A stretch of 64,000 nucleotides of DNA from CAVSUB01 sp963816725 (GCA_963816725.1 CAWFMC010000010.1:62001-126000), one strand, 5' to 3'; shown: positions 51,094-60,381, counted from the first letter of the stretch. Notes: generated by a model not told the origin, from the sequence alone. Made by a program: numbers and translations.

Positions 51094-51903
51094 ATGACGA
51101 CAGTCGCCCATGTCTCCGACATCCACTTCGGCCGGGTCGAGCCACGGCTGATCGCGGCCCTGGTGCGCACGATTACCGCGGTCGCGCCGAACCTGGTCGC
51201 GGTGTCGGGAGATCTCACGCAGCGCGCGCGCCGGCGGCAGTTCCGGGACGCGCGCCGGTTCCTCGATCTGTTGCCCTTCCCCGTGCTCGTCGTGCCGGGT
51301 AACCACGACGTGCCCTTGTTCAACATCCCGGCCCGGCTCCTGAACCCATATGGCGGGTATCAGCGGCATATCCAGTGGAACCTGGAGCCGATCTTCGAGA
51401 GCGAGGACCTGATCGCGGTCGGCCTCAACAGCGCGCGCTCATTCCCGTTCCACGGCGGCGGCCGCCTGAACGAAGTCCAGGTCGCGCGCGCGGCGGCCCG
51501 CCTGCGATCCGCGGGCAGCGCGGCGGTGAAGGTCGTAGTGACCCATCATCCGTTCGACCTGCCGGCCACCCACGCCGACGAGCACCTGATCGGCCGGGCT
51601 GACATGGCGATGCGTGAACTCGCTGAGGCAGGCGCCGATCTGTTCCTCGCCGGCCACCTGCACGTGAGTCACGTCGGCACCACCGCGACTCGCTACCAGT
51701 TGGGCGGCCGGTCGGCGTTGATCGTTCAGGCCGGGACGATGTCCACGCGCCATCGCGGCGAGCTGAACACGATCAACGTGCTGGACCTGACCCGCGATCG
51801 CATCGCCGTCCGCCGCTACGCGTGGAACCAGTCAGCCGACGCATTCGAGGTGTCCTGGGAGCGCAGCTTCGATCGCGCGCCGGATGGATGGCAGCAAGCC
51901 TGA
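51094..51903 (+). CDS. Calcineurin-like metallophosphoesterase
   Basis: 269 residues from ATG 51094. The motifs of the superfamily: VAHVSDIHFG (D-x-H), VAVSGDLTQRA (GD), VVPGNHDVPLF (GNHD), THHPFDLPA and FLAGHLHVSHVG (GHxH). Full dimetal centre. Substrate may be a cyclic nucleotide or phospholipid-derived phosphate; co-occurrence with the lipid kinase suggests counteracting phosphorylation steps in one lipid cycle (inference). Convergent with the BACON gene over 60 bases. Confidence 0.9.
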   Translation: MTTVAHVSDIHFGRVEPRLIAALVRTITAVAPNLVAVSGDLTQRARRRQFRDARRFLDLLPFPVLVVPGNHDVPLFNIPARLLNPYGGYQRHIQWNLEPIFESEDLIAVGLNSARSFPFHGGGRLNEVQVARAAARLRSAGSAAVKVVVTHHPFDLPATHADEHLIGRADMAMRELAEAGADLFLAGHLHVSHVGTTATRYQLGGRSALIVQAGTMSTRHRGELNTINVLDLTRDRIAVRRYAWNQSADAFEVSWERSFDRAPDGWQQA

Positions 51904-51963
51904 GAAGCCCGCGCCTGCGCGCACCGGTTCCTCGATCCTGGGAGGCTGATCATGCGCCGGCGG

Positions 51964-54900
51964 CTACTTGGACTGGTCCTGCGTGTACGTCAGTCCGGCG
52001 ATGGTGATCGTGCCCGAGCGGGCCACGTTCGTGTTGTTCGGAGCGAACGTGTACTCGACCGTGCCGTTGCCGGTACCGGATGCGCCTGAGGTGATGGTGA
52101 TCCACGGCACGTTGCTGGTTGCCGTCCATGCGCACCCCGCGCCGGCGGTCACGGTGATCATATGACTCCCGCCGTTGCTGCTCCCCCCGCGAGACGTGGG
52201 ACCGATCGAGTAGGTGCACGAGGTTCCCGCCTGCTCGATGGTGACGGTGGTCCCTGCCACCGTGACGGTCCCGCTCCGCGGCGCGCCCGCATTGGGTGCC
52301 GCAGCGATCGTCGCGGCCCCGTTCCCGTTGCCGCTCGATCCTGATGTCACCGTGATCCAGTCGACCCCGCTGGACGCCGTCCACGTGCATCCGGCTGCGG
52401 CGGCCACGGCGACAGTCACGTTTCCCCCGCCAGCACCGACCGGAGTGCTGGTCTTCGTCGGCGACACCGCGAACGAGCATCCGCTGGCCTGATTGACGGT
52501 GTAGCTCTGTCCGCCGATCGTGAGCGTGGCGGACCTCGCGACAGACGGGTTGGCCGCCGCGACGATGGTAACGGTGCCACTACCGTTGCCGTTGTTGCCG
52601 GATGAGATCGTCAGCCAGGAAGCATTACTGCTCGCCGTCCATGCGCAGCCGGCACCCGCCGAGACGCTGACGTTCGCCGACCCGCCCGCGGCCGGGATGG
52701 TCAGCCCCGACGGCCCGAAGCCGAAGTTGCAGTTAGCGGCCTGGGTCACCGTGAAGGTTTGGCCGGCGATCGTCAGCGTGCCGGTTCGCGGCCCCCCGGC
52801 AGCCGCGCTGAACTGGACCGTCCCGTTGCCGGTGCCGCTGGCGCCCCCGGTTATCGACAGCCACGGCGCATTGCTGGTCGCGGTCCACGCACAGCCGGCG
52901 CCGCCCGCCACAGTGACACTGCCGGTCCCGCCCTGCGCGGGGACGTTCGCCGACGTCGGATCGATCGCGAACGTGCAGTTAGCGGCCTGGGTCACCGTGA
53001 ACGTTTGGCCGGCGATCGTCAGCGTGCCGGTTCGCGGCCCTCCGGCAGCCGCGCTGAACCGGACCGTCCCGTTGCCGGTCCCGGTGGCGCCCGAGGTGAT
53101 GGACAGCCACGGCGCATTGCTGCTCGCGCTCCAGGCACAGCCGCCCGCGCTCGTCACGGTAACGCTCCCGGTCCCGCCCTGCGCCGGGACGGTGGCCTCC
53201 TTCTGATCGATCGCGAACGAACAGCTGCCTTCCTGGGTCACCGTAAAGGTCTGGCCGCCGATCGTCAGCGTGCCCGTTCGCGGCTCCCCGGCAGCCGCGC
53301 TGAACTGGACCGTCCCGTTGCCGGTGCCGCTGGCGCCCGCGGTAATCGACAACCACGGCGCATTGCTGCTCGCGCTCCACGCACAGCCCGCCCCGCTCGT
53401 CACGGTTACGCTGCCGGTCCCGCCCTGCGCCGGGACGGTGGTCGACGTCCGATCGATCGTGAACGCGCAGTTGCCGGCCTGATTCACCGTAAAGGTCTGG
53501 CCGCCGACGGTCAGTGTGCCGGTTCGCGGCCCCCCGGCAGCGGCGCTGAACTGGACGGTCCCCTTGCCCGTGCCGCTGGCGCCCGAGGTGATCGACAGCC
53601 ACGGCGCATTGCTGCTCGCGGTCCACGTACAGCCGTCAGCGCTCGTCACGCTGATGCTGCCGGTCCCGCCCTGCGCAGGGACGTTCGCCGATGTCGGATC
53701 GATCGCGGACGTGCAGCCGCTAGTCTGCGAAACGGTAACTGCTTGCCCGGCGATGGTCAGCATGGCGGACCGAGGACCGCCGGCAGTGGCGGCCGCGCTG
53801 AACTGCACGGTGCCGTTGCCGGTGCCGCTGGCGCCAGCGGAGATGGACAGCCACGACGCGTTGCTGCTGGCGCTCCAGGCGCAGTCGGCGCCGGTGGTGA
53901 CGCTGATGCTGCCGTTGCCGCCGGTCGCGGCGACGCTGGTGCTCGTCGGCGTGACGGCAAACGCGCAGCCACTGCCTTGGGTGATCGTGATGTCGGTCCC
54001 GGCGACGCTAATCGTGCCGGTCCGCGCCGCGCCGGTCAGCGGCGCCACCGTGAAGGCGATCGTCCCGCTGCCGTTGCCAGAGGTGGGGCCGGTCAACGTG
54101 ATCCACGCGGCGTTGCTCCCGGCGCTCCAGGGACACCCGCCGTCCGCCTCGATCCGCGCCGAGCCGCTGCCGCCTGCGGACGAGAAGGGCTGCGACAGCG
54201 GCCCGACCGAGATGCTGCACCCGGCCCCCTGCGAGATCGTCACGGACTGCCCGGCGATCAGTACCGTACCGGTCCGCGATGGCCCCGACGTGGCCTCGAC
54301 AACCAGCCGGACTGTACCCGGACCAGTGCCCGACGCTCCCTGCGGGACGGTGATCCATGGCACGTTGCTGATCGCGGTCCACGGGCACGCGCTCCCCGTG
54401 GTGACCGCGAGAGTGGTCGAGCCACCCGCTGCTCCGGGCGCGTAACTGCCGGGCGACACGCCGAACGTACAGCCTTCGGCCTGCGTGATCGCGAAGCGCA
54501 GGCCGGCGACCAGAATGGTCCCCGTACGTGGCGTCCCACTTCCTGGGGCGACATCGAACGCGACCGTTCCATTGCCGCTGCCGCTGGCGCCTGAGCGGAT
54601 GGTGATCCAGTTCGCATCGGACGCCGCCGTCCACGAGCACGTGGCGCTGGACGCGCGAACGGGGATAGTGCCGGAGCCGCCGGCGTTGGAGAACGTCTCG
54701 GACGTGTCGCCCAGCGACATCGTGCAATCCGCCGCCGCCTGAGTGAGATTGGCCCGCTGGTCGTTCAGCTCGATCACGCCACGCCGGGTGGTCGCGTCGC
54801 TGTTCGGGCCGACGGAGTACTCGATTGCGCCGTCACCCTGGCCGCTGGCCGGCCCGGTTACGGTGACCCACGACACGCTGGAGCTCGCCGTCCACGCGCA

Positions 54901-55086
54901 CTCACGCGCGGCGCTGACACCGATCCGACCTGTTCCCCCCGAAGCCGGCACGCTCAAGTCGGTCACCGCGAGCGTGACGCCGCATCGTGGCACCGTCGCC
55001 GGCGCGGTCGCGGTCGTCGACGAAGAACCGCAGCCGGCGGCGAGGATGGAGAGGATGACAGCAACGACGGAAGCGCGGACGTGCAT
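51964..55086 (-). CDS. Surface lipoprotein with twelve BACON-like repeats
   Basis: 1040 residues from ATG 55086. MHVRASVVAVILSILAAGCG is a lipoprotein signal (lipobox LAAGC). Twelve repeats of 82-87 residues follow, each starting with Cys (e.g. CTFAIDPTSANVPAQGGTGS, CAWTATSNAPWLSITGGASG, TGNGTVQFSAAAGGPRTGTL), the BACON-type Ig-like pattern, with one conserved Cys at its start and another in the C-x-W core. Two cysteines per repeat could pair. Units 6-9 are nearly identical (see repeat entry). Function: probably a stalk presenting a binding site at the surface; BACON domains are linked to carbohydrate or mucin contact. It lacks any catalytic domain. Confidence 0.9.
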   Translation of the reverse strand: MHVRASVVAVILSILAAGCGSSSTTATAPATVPRCGVTLAVTDLSVPASGGTGRIGVSAARECAWTASSSVSWVTVTGPASGQGDGAIEYSVGPNSDATTRRGVIELNDQRANLTQAAADCTMSLGDTSETFSNAGGSGTIPVRASSATCSWTAASDANWITIRSGASGSGNGTVAFDVAPGSGTPRTGTILVAGLRFAITQAEGCTFGVSPGSYAPGAAGGSTTLAVTTGSACPWTAISNVPWITVPQGASGTGPGTVRLVVEATSGPSRTGTVLIAGQSVTISQGAGCSISVGPLSQPFSSAGGSGSARIEADGGCPWSAGSNAAWITLTGPTSGNGSGTIAFTVAPLTGAARTGTISVAGTDITITQGSGCAFAVTPTSTSVAATGGNGSISVTTGADCAWSASSNASWLSISAGASGTGNGTVQFSAAATAGGPRSAMLTIAGQAVTVSQTSGCTSAIDPTSANVPAQGGTGSISVTSADGCTWTASSNAPWLSITSGASGTGKGTVQFSAAAGGPRTGTLTVGGQTFTVNQAGNCAFTIDRTSTTVPAQGGTGSVTVTSGAGCAWSASSNAPWLSITAGASGTGNGTVQFSAAAGEPRTGTLTIGGQTFTVTQEGSCSFAIDQKEATVPAQGGTGSVTVTSAGGCAWSASSNAPWLSITSGATGTGNGTVRFSAAAGGPRTGTLTIAGQTFTVTQAANCTFAIDPTSANVPAQGGTGSVTVAGGAGCAWTATSNAPWLSITGGASGTGNGTVQFSAAAGGPRTGTLTIAGQTFTVTQAANCNFGFGPSGLTIPAAGGSANVSVSAGAGCAWTASSNASWLTISSGNNGNGSGTVTIVAAANPSVARSATLTIGGQSYTVNQASGCSFAVSPTKTSTPVGAGGGNVTVAVAAAAGCTWTASSGVDWITVTSGSSGNGNGAATIAAAPNAGAPRSGTVTVAGTTVTIEQAGTSCTYSIGPTSRGGSSNGGSHMITVTAGAGCAWTATSNVPWITITSGASGTGNGTVEYTFAPNNTNVARSGTITIAGLTYTQDQSK
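52729..53712 (-). repeat. Tandem near-identical repeat units 6-9 of the BACON gene
   Basis: Four consecutive 82-residue (246-base) units share the blocks VPAQGGTGS, SNAPWLSIT, GTVQFSAA (GTVRFSAA in one) and GTLTIxGQTFTV, with only a few substitutions. The other eight units are clearly diverged (84-87 residues). This block looks like recent internal duplication or gene conversion and may vary in copy number between strains or be collapsed in an assembly. Confidence 0.8.
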
Positions 55087-55367
55087 GGTGATGATGGAAG
55101 CGTAGGGTGGCGGAGGTCGCGCCCGGATCGGAGCAAACATCCGGCCAAGACGGCCGGTGGGTCACGCGGGACGGCGCGAACCGTGCGGCGAGCGACGTAC
55201 CATGCGCTGCCCGGGTTCTGTCCTCCCCGCAGCGCTAATCGTACTCCCGATGATCGCATTCGCGGTCAGCGGCACGCCTCAGGAGAACCCCTGATCGCGG
55301 ACGCACGTCGCCAGCCAACGGGCGTTGCACACGCGGTATGCCCGACGCAGCCTCGCCCGACCGGCGG

Positions 55368-55643
55368 TCAGCGGTGATGACCCGCGACCGAACCGTGCGC
55401 GGAACGGCGCGACCACTGCCGCTGGATCAGCTCAGCCGCGTGGGCGGCGCCAGCCAGTCCGATGTCATACGAGGGGATCCATTCGTGGCGGCACCTGACG
55501 CAGTAGAGCGTCGGAAAGAGGAGCGCGTTCGTCATCCGGATGGCGGACCGATGCAGGCACCTGGTGCAGCGGCAGTGGATCCGCCTTATGTGGGTGATGG
55601 CGACGACTGCGAGCCCGGCAATCAAGGCGGCGAAGGTGATCAT
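55368..55643 (-). CDS. Small membrane protein with two Cys pairs
   Basis: 91 residues. N-terminal hydrophobic segment MITFAALIAGLAVVAITHI, then HCRCTRCLHRSA and, 20 residues later, LYCVRCRHEW. Two CxxC-type pairs make a zinc-ribbon-like site plausible. The rest (YDIGLAGAAHAAELIQRQWS) is helical. No family recognised. It begins 8 bases after the stop of the small gene at 55652, so the two could form an operon. Confidence 0.5.
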   Translation of the reverse strand: MITFAALIAGLAVVAITHIRRIHCRCTRCLHRSAIRMTNALLFPTLYCVRCRHEWIPSYDIGLAGAAHAAELIQRQWSRRSAHGSVAGHHR

Positions 55644-55651
55644 GGCACCAG

Positions 55652-55879
55652 CTATTCGTCGACTCGAGCGCGACGTTCGGCCAGTTCGCGAAGGAGCCGG
55701 TAGGCGAGCTCGACCGGCTCAAGGTCCGGCGGGTCGACGAGGATTGGTGCGAAGGCTTGTTGGATAACATCCAGAGCGCTGGTCTCCGCTCCGACCGAGC
55801 GGGCCTGCGGTGGCGAGGCGCGGAACGTGGATGTCGTGTGCGTCAAGGTGATGCGTGCGCGTCCAGAGCGTAGCTGCAC
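55652..55879 (-). CDS. Small helical protein
   Basis: 75 residues, GTG start. Basic N-terminus, then ALDVIQQAFAPILVDPPDLE and PVELAYRLLRELAERRARVD, two amphipathic helices. Spacing of 8 bases to the Cys-pair protein suggests a two-gene unit. No family recognised; could be spurious. Confidence 0.4.
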   Translation of the reverse strand: MQLRSGRARITLTHTTSTFRASPPQARSVGAETSALDVIQQAFAPILVDPPDLEPVELAYRLLRELAERRARVDE

Positions 55880-56173
55880 TCACCGAAGCATGGAGGAGTT
55901 GACCGGGCGCAGCGAATCGGGAAGATCCCTGATGAGCGAGCCTGATAACTCGGAGTCACGTGTTTTCACAGGCGGGAAGAGCCCTGCCGTTTCGTCACTC
56001 TCAGACGTGGGACGAAGCGGTGACCACAGCGGGCTCGGCAGGTGTCGACGGTTTGAACGCGCCTTCAGGCCGGTTGTATGATGCGCGCGTCGTGCATCAC
56101 GTTGCGCTGATCGCCATGCGCAGCGCTCGACACCCATCGTTCCACCTGGAGCCCGCAACTTGCGGAGGTTCGC

Positions 56174-57289
56174 ATGAGTCTGGTGTACTCGCGGCGTGAT
56201 TTCGGCCGGTTGGCCCTCGCGGCGATGCCTGCGGCCGCGCTCGCCGGCCGATTCCGTTCCGGCCTGTCGTTTCAGGCGAAACCGGACTCGCTCTGGGGCG
56301 GCGTTCCGTTCGGCATCTTCGCCCCGTATCGATTCGGCCCGGAGGCATCGGACCTCGAGGGGGCGCTCAACACGCTCGTGAAGCTTGGCGTCAGCTACAC
56401 CGAGTTGGGCAACGCCGTCGTCGAGCGCTATGTCGGGGCGCCGCAGGCGGCAGGCGGGCGAGGAGGTGGCGCCGGGCAGGCTCCTGCTGCGGCGAACGCC
56501 GGCGCGCCGCTTCAGCCCGCGCCCGGGATGATCCCCTGCGAAGGCGGGGTGCCGTCGTCTGCCGCGGCGGCTCAGGGCGGCGGAGGACGCGGTCAACAGT
56601 CGCCCGAACAGCAGGCGGCGGCGCGCATACAGGCCGAGGCGCTCGCGGCGTGGCGTGCATCGGTGCCGATGAGCAAGTTCAGCGATGTCCAGAAGAAGTT
56701 TGCTGACGCGGGCGTGCACATCTACGCCTACCGCATCACGCTGACCAAGGACATGAGCGACGCCGACTACGACTACGCGTTCAAGGCGGCCAAGGCACTC
56801 GGCGCCTCACAATTGACGATGGAGCATCCGCACGATGTCGCGCTCGCCAAACGGATCGGGCAGGGTGGCGAAAAGCATGGCCTGAACATCGGCTATCACC
56901 TGCACACCACCGCGTCGATGACCGCCTGGGACGACGTGATGGCGGCGTCACCGCGGAACGGGCTGCAGCTGGACATCGGCCATTACGTCGCCGGCACCGG
57001 CCTGAGCCCGGTGCCGCTGATCGAGAAGCTGCACGCGCGCATCTTCAGCATGCACTTGAAGGATCGCAAGAAGCTCTGTCACGACCGCTCGGAGAACATG
57101 CCGTGGGGCGAGGGTGACACGCCGATCCGCGACGTGCTGCAGTGCCTCAAAAAGAACAAGTGGCCGATTCCGGCCGGCGTGGAGTTCGAATACAACGTGC
57201 CGGCGGGTTCCACGTGGGAGGCCGAGCTCGCGAAGTGCGTCAAGTACGCGAAGGACGCGCTCACGGGGGGGCCCGACACCGCTCTGTAG
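56174..57289 (+). CDS. Tat-exported sugar isomerase/epimerase-like TIM-barrel protein
   Basis: 371 residues from ATG 56174, GGAGG 5 bases upstream (56164-56168). N-terminus MSLVYSRRDFGRLALAAMPA has a twin-arginine signal. The xylose-isomerase-like/AP-endonuclease-2 fold is recognisable in LNTLVKLGVSYTELGNAVVE, DYDYAFKAAKALGASQLTME, GLNIGYHLHTTASMTAWDDV, NGLQLDIGHYVAGTG, IFSMHLKDRKKL and WPIPAGVEFEYNV, with metal-binding E/H/D/E residues. A Gly/Ala/Gln-rich insert of about 70 residues (near 95-160) breaks the barrel. Probable sugar or polyol isomerase in the periplasm; substrate unknown. Confidence 0.8.
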   Translation: MSLVYSRRDFGRLALAAMPAAALAGRFRSGLSFQAKPDSLWGGVPFGIFAPYRFGPEASDLEGALNTLVKLGVSYTELGNAVVERYVGAPQAAGGRGGGAGQAPAAANAGAPLQPAPGMIPCEGGVPSSAAAAQGGGGRGQQSPEQQAAARIQAEALAAWRASVPMSKFSDVQKKFADAGVHIYAYRITLTKDMSDADYDYAFKAAKALGASQLTMEHPHDVALAKRIGQGGEKHGLNIGYHLHTTASMTAWDDVMAASPRNGLQLDIGHYVAGTGLSPVPLIEKLHARIFSMHLKDRKKLCHDRSENMPWGEGDTPIRDVLQCLKKNKWPIPAGVEFEYNVPAGSTWEAELAKCVKYAKDALTGGPDTAL

Positions 57290-57298
57290 CTCCTCTTG

Positions 57299-57325
57299 AC
57301 GGAGACGGGTCTCGCCCGTCTCCGT
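57299..57325 (+). terminator. Perfect hairpin after the TIM-barrel gene
   Basis: ACGGAGACGGG (57299-57309) pairs perfectly with CCCGTCTCCGT (57315-57325), loop TCTCG. It is 10 bases after the stop and followed by ATCCCCC. The stem is strong but no T run follows. Confidence 0.6.
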
Positions 57326-57560
57326 ATCCCCCTCGCGCTGATTCCCCTCCATATATCGGATCTCTGGTGACGCTGGCCGCCAGTTACGCAGTCGGCGCTT
57401 CGGCGATCCGGGTCAAGGACTTGGTGATCATCCTGAGATCGCCGCGGTGAAGGGACGCGGCCGGGATCCCCGTCCGTACCCATGTTCCGCCTGCTCGTGT
57501 ATCCTGCGTTCGCCTTTTCAACACTCCAGCACATCTCTGGCGACGCCAAGAGGAGGTTTC

Positions 57561-58454
57561 GTGAGCACTCTAATCAACAGTCTTCGAGCGCCGTGGCTGG
57601 CATGTGCGGCGGCAGCCGCGGTGTCATTCTCGGTGAGTCCATCAGCGAGAACGCCGATTACGACTGAACAGGCGGCGCCTGCCGCGCCACAAGGTGGCGG
57701 GCAGCGCGGACAATCGGGCACGCCACCTGCCGCGCCCCAAACTCCCGGTGGTCAGGCAGGACGCGGCGGGGCCGGCGGTCTCTTTCCGCAGACCGAGCCG
57801 GATGACACCGAAGGATTCGTCCCGCTATTCGACGGCAAAACCCTGAGTGGGTGGGACGGCGATCCCACGTTCTGGCGGGCTGAGAACGGCGTGATCGTCG
57901 GCGAGACGACGCCGGAGAAGGTGGTGAAGGTCAACAACTTTCTGATCTGGCGCGGGGGGACCGTCAAGGATTTCGAGTTGAAGGTTGAGTTCCGCCTCGG
58001 CGGCACCAACAGCGGCATTCAGTATCGAAGCGTGGAGCTGCCCGACATCGGCAAGTGGATTCTGAAGGGATATCAGGCCGACATGGACTTCGGCGAGGCG
58101 TTCGTGGGCAACGTGCACGACGAGCGCGGCCGATCCCCGGTCGGGGAAGGCCACGTCGTGCTGTCGAGACGCGGGCAGATCACGCGGATCACGGACGGCC
58201 CGAAGTACAAGCTCATTGGCACGATCGGCGATCAGACGATGTTGCGCGGCGCCATGAACGTCAACGGCTGGAACACGTACCACATCATCGCGCGCGGGCC
58301 GGTCCTGATGCAGCTGCTGAACGGGCAACTGATGGCCGTGGCGATCGACGAGGACAGCAAGAACGCGAAGAGCGAAGGGCTGCTCGGATTCCAGATGCAC
58401 GTCGGCCCGCCGTTCAAGGTGGAGTACCGCAACATCATGTATCGCAAGCTGTAG
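57561..58454 (+). CDS. DUF1080 (3-keto-disaccharide hydrolase) secreted protein
   Basis: 297 residues from GTG 57561, AGGAGG about 5 bases upstream. Signal region LRAPWLACAAAAAVSFSVSP. A Gly/Gln/Pro-rich linker (PAAPQGGGQRGQSGTPPAAP) precedes the concanavalin-like DUF1080 domain: PLFDGKTLSGWDGDPTFWRA, FLIWRGGTVKDFELKVEFRL, GGTNSGIQYRSVELPDIGKW, GMQ-like ending KVEYRNIMYRKL. The family binds or hydrolyses 3-keto-glycosides. Same general catabolic theme as ThuA and the sugar-isomerase gene just upstream. No catalytic residue is verified. Confidence 0.88.
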   Translation: MSTLINSLRAPWLACAAAAAVSFSVSPSARTPITTEQAAPAAPQGGGQRGQSGTPPAAPQTPGGQAGRGGAGGLFPQTEPDDTEGFVPLFDGKTLSGWDGDPTFWRAENGVIVGETTPEKVVKVNNFLIWRGGTVKDFELKVEFRLGGTNSGIQYRSVELPDIGKWILKGYQADMDFGEAFVGNVHDERGRSPVGEGHVVLSRRGQITRITDGPKYKLIGTIGDQTMLRGAMNVNGWNTYHIIARGPVLMQLLNGQLMAVAIDEDSKNAKSEGLLGFQMHVGPPFKVEYRNIMYRKL

Positions 58455-58604
58455 CCTGGCGCGAGCCCGCAATGACGCGGGCGTCGACCGCGTGGGAACG
58501 CACGCCCGCATCGCGCGGCTGTCCTGGTGCGTCGTCCGTCCACGCACGGTTTGAGGATCGGCGGGGCCTCTGCGATAATGAGCTACTCCCCTTTGGAAAG
58601 GCCC

Positions 58605-59858
58605 ATGCAGCACGACCCGCGTCCCGCAGTATCCGGAGGTGTGTTCCGCTCGTTCTGGATGGCGGGCTTCGAATCCGCCTGCCACGTCAACCGGCAAGGT
58701 CACCGCCTGGACATGCTGGCCGCGACCCAGCACGACCGGTTCGTGGCTGAAGACTATGGCCGCTTGAGGCAGGTTGGGATCAGCTCGGTTCGCGACACCG
58801 CGCGCTGGCATCTCATCGAGCGGCCGGGCGGGGTGTTCGATTTCTCCTCCCTCGAAGACACAGTGTCGGCAGCGCGCCAGCAGGGCGTGCAGGTCGTCTG
58901 GGACCTGTGCCACTACGGGTACCCTGACGACCTGGACGTGTTCTCGCCGGCCTTCGTCGATCGGTTTGCCCGCTACTGCAGCGCCGTCGCCCGGTATCTG
59001 CGCGAACAGGACGACACCGTCCCCGTCTACACGCCGATCAACGAGCTGTCGTTCTTCGCGTGGGCGGCCGGGGAGGTCGGGTGGTTCCATCCCTTCGGCC
59101 GGTCCCGGGGCGCGGAGCTGAAGCGCCAGTTGATCCGGGCGTGCATTGCCGGCATCGAGGCGATATGGGCCGTCGACTCGCGGGCCCGCATCGTCACTGT
59201 GGAGCCGCTCATTCACGTCGTCCCGCCCGAGGGGCTTCCCGATGTCAACGGACAAGCGGCGCGGTATCGGGCCAGCCAGTTCGAGGCCTGGGACATGCTC
59301 TCCGGCGAGCTCGAACCGGAGCTGGGCGGGGACCCGCGCTACCTGGATGTGATGGGGGTGAACTTCTACCACGACAATCAGTGGGAGCATCCAGGCGGAC
59401 GCAAGATCGCGTGGCACGTGCATCCCCGCGATCCGCGGTGGCGGCCGTTCCATCAGCTGATGGACGAGGTCTACCAGCGCTACCGGCGCCCGATCTTCGT
59501 AGGGGAAACGAGCCACGTCGGCTCCGGGCGGGCCGAATGGCTGCGCGAGATGACCACCGAGATCTGTCTCGCGATTGACGCGGGCGTCCCCCTCGAAGCG
59601 GTGTGTTTGTACCCGATCATCGACCGCTTCGATTGGGACGATCCGACGCACTGGCACAACAGCGGCCTATGGGACCTCCATGAGGACGCCGAGGGCAGCT
59701 ACCGACGGGTGTTGAATGAAGAGTACGCCGCCGAGCTGTGGCACAGTCAGTTGTGCCTGGCCCGAAAGGGATTCGGCGCGCCGCCCGCATTCTCGACCGA
59801 TGTCGTGGCGGACCCGGACGAGGGCACCCCCCGAATCTCGCCGGTCAGCCTCGAGTAG
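58605..59858 (+). CDS. Clan GH-A glycosidase (beta-glucosidase/GH1-like)
   Basis: 417 residues from ATG 58605, with GGAAAGG about 4 bases upstream; ATG 58578 is an in-frame alternative. GH-A landmarks: FRSFWMAGFESACHVNRQGH at the N-terminus, SSVRDTARWHLIERPGGVFD, the acid/base region TPINELSFFAWAAGEVGW (Asn-Glu), YLDVMGVNFYHDNQWEHPG, and the nucleophile region RPIFVGETSHVGSGRAEW. No signal peptide. A retaining glycosidase; family number uncertain. Reads alone downstream of DUF1080. Confidence 0.83.
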   Translation: MQHDPRPAVSGGVFRSFWMAGFESACHVNRQGHRLDMLAATQHDRFVAEDYGRLRQVGISSVRDTARWHLIERPGGVFDFSSLEDTVSAARQQGVQVVWDLCHYGYPDDLDVFSPAFVDRFARYCSAVARYLREQDDTVPVYTPINELSFFAWAAGEVGWFHPFGRSRGAELKRQLIRACIAGIEAIWAVDSRARIVTVEPLIHVVPPEGLPDVNGQAARYRASQFEAWDMLSGELEPELGGDPRYLDVMGVNFYHDNQWEHPGGRKIAWHVHPRDPRWRPFHQLMDEVYQRYRRPIFVGETSHVGSGRAEWLREMTTEICLAIDAGVPLEAVCLYPIIDRFDWDDPTHWHNSGLWDLHEDAEGSYRRVLNEEYAAELWHSQLCLARKGFGAPPAFSTDVVADPDEGTPRISPVSLE

Positions 59859-59970
59859 CCGCCGGACCTCGCCGGCGGGCGGTCGCCGGTATCCGCACGA
59901 AGGACGTGGAATGGAGTGTTGAGAACCAGATGCTGGTGATGGTCTCGCCAGCATCCGGTTACCCCCAGTT

Positions 59971-60180
59971 CTACGCACCTTGGCCGAAGCCAGGTTCCTC
60001 CTCCCACGGTGTCTTCTCTCCGTCGTCACGCGGGCGTTCGGCCATTCCGCCGTGCGACGACGCGCCACCGTCGTTCGCCGCAGGCTGATGGCGGATGACC
60101 TTGCTGATACTCTTCTCATCGAGGTCGGGAACGAGAGCATTGCCGTTGCCCATGTCCTCGGGCAGGCTCGTCTTCGGCAT
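59971..60180 (-). CDS. Small acidic protein with C-terminal PGFGQGA
   Basis: 69 residues from ATG 60180, AGGAG about 8 bases upstream. MPKTSLPEDMGNGNALVPDL, then DEKSISKVIRHQP, then a Gly/Asp/Glu-rich segment ending EEEPGFGQGA. The tail matches the protein at 38707-38892. No hydrophobic segment. Forms a pair with the small gene at 60196 (15 bases between). Function unknown. Confidence 0.7.
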   Translation of the reverse strand: MPKTSLPEDMGNGNALVPDLDEKSISKVIRHQPAANDGGASSHGGMAERPRDDGEKTPWEEEPGFGQGA

Positions 60181-60195
60181 GTGTAGGGCTCCTGA

Positions 60196-60381
60196 CTAGA
60201 CGTTGCCGTCCGTGTCGTCCTCGTCCTTCATAAGCTCAGGGTCAAGGTCCGTCTGCCCCAGGTCCGGTCGGTAGCGGTCGTGCTGGAGGTTCTTCTGAGC
60301 CTCTCCCGATTGCACACCCTCCTGAGGTGAGGCACTCCCTGGCCCTTCGATCTGAATCTGGTTAACCACGACGTCGTCCAT
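60196..60381 (-). CDS. Small acidic protein
   Basis: 61 residues from ATG 60381, with GGAAG about 4 bases upstream; a longer start at 60438 is not preferred. MDDVVVNQIQIEGPGSASPQ, EAQKNLQHDRYRPDLGQTDL, ending DPELMKDEDDTDGNV. Charged, likely disordered. First gene of a probable two-gene unit with the PGFGQGA protein. No family recognised. Confidence 0.6.
   Translation of the reverse strand: MDDVVVNQIQIEGPGSASPQEGVQSGEAQKNLQHDRYRPDLGQTDLDPELMKDEDDTDGNV

Noticed and set aside
52759..54594. Plus-strand open frames across the BACON gene
   Set aside because: They mirror the repeat on the opposite strand and have no independent domain.
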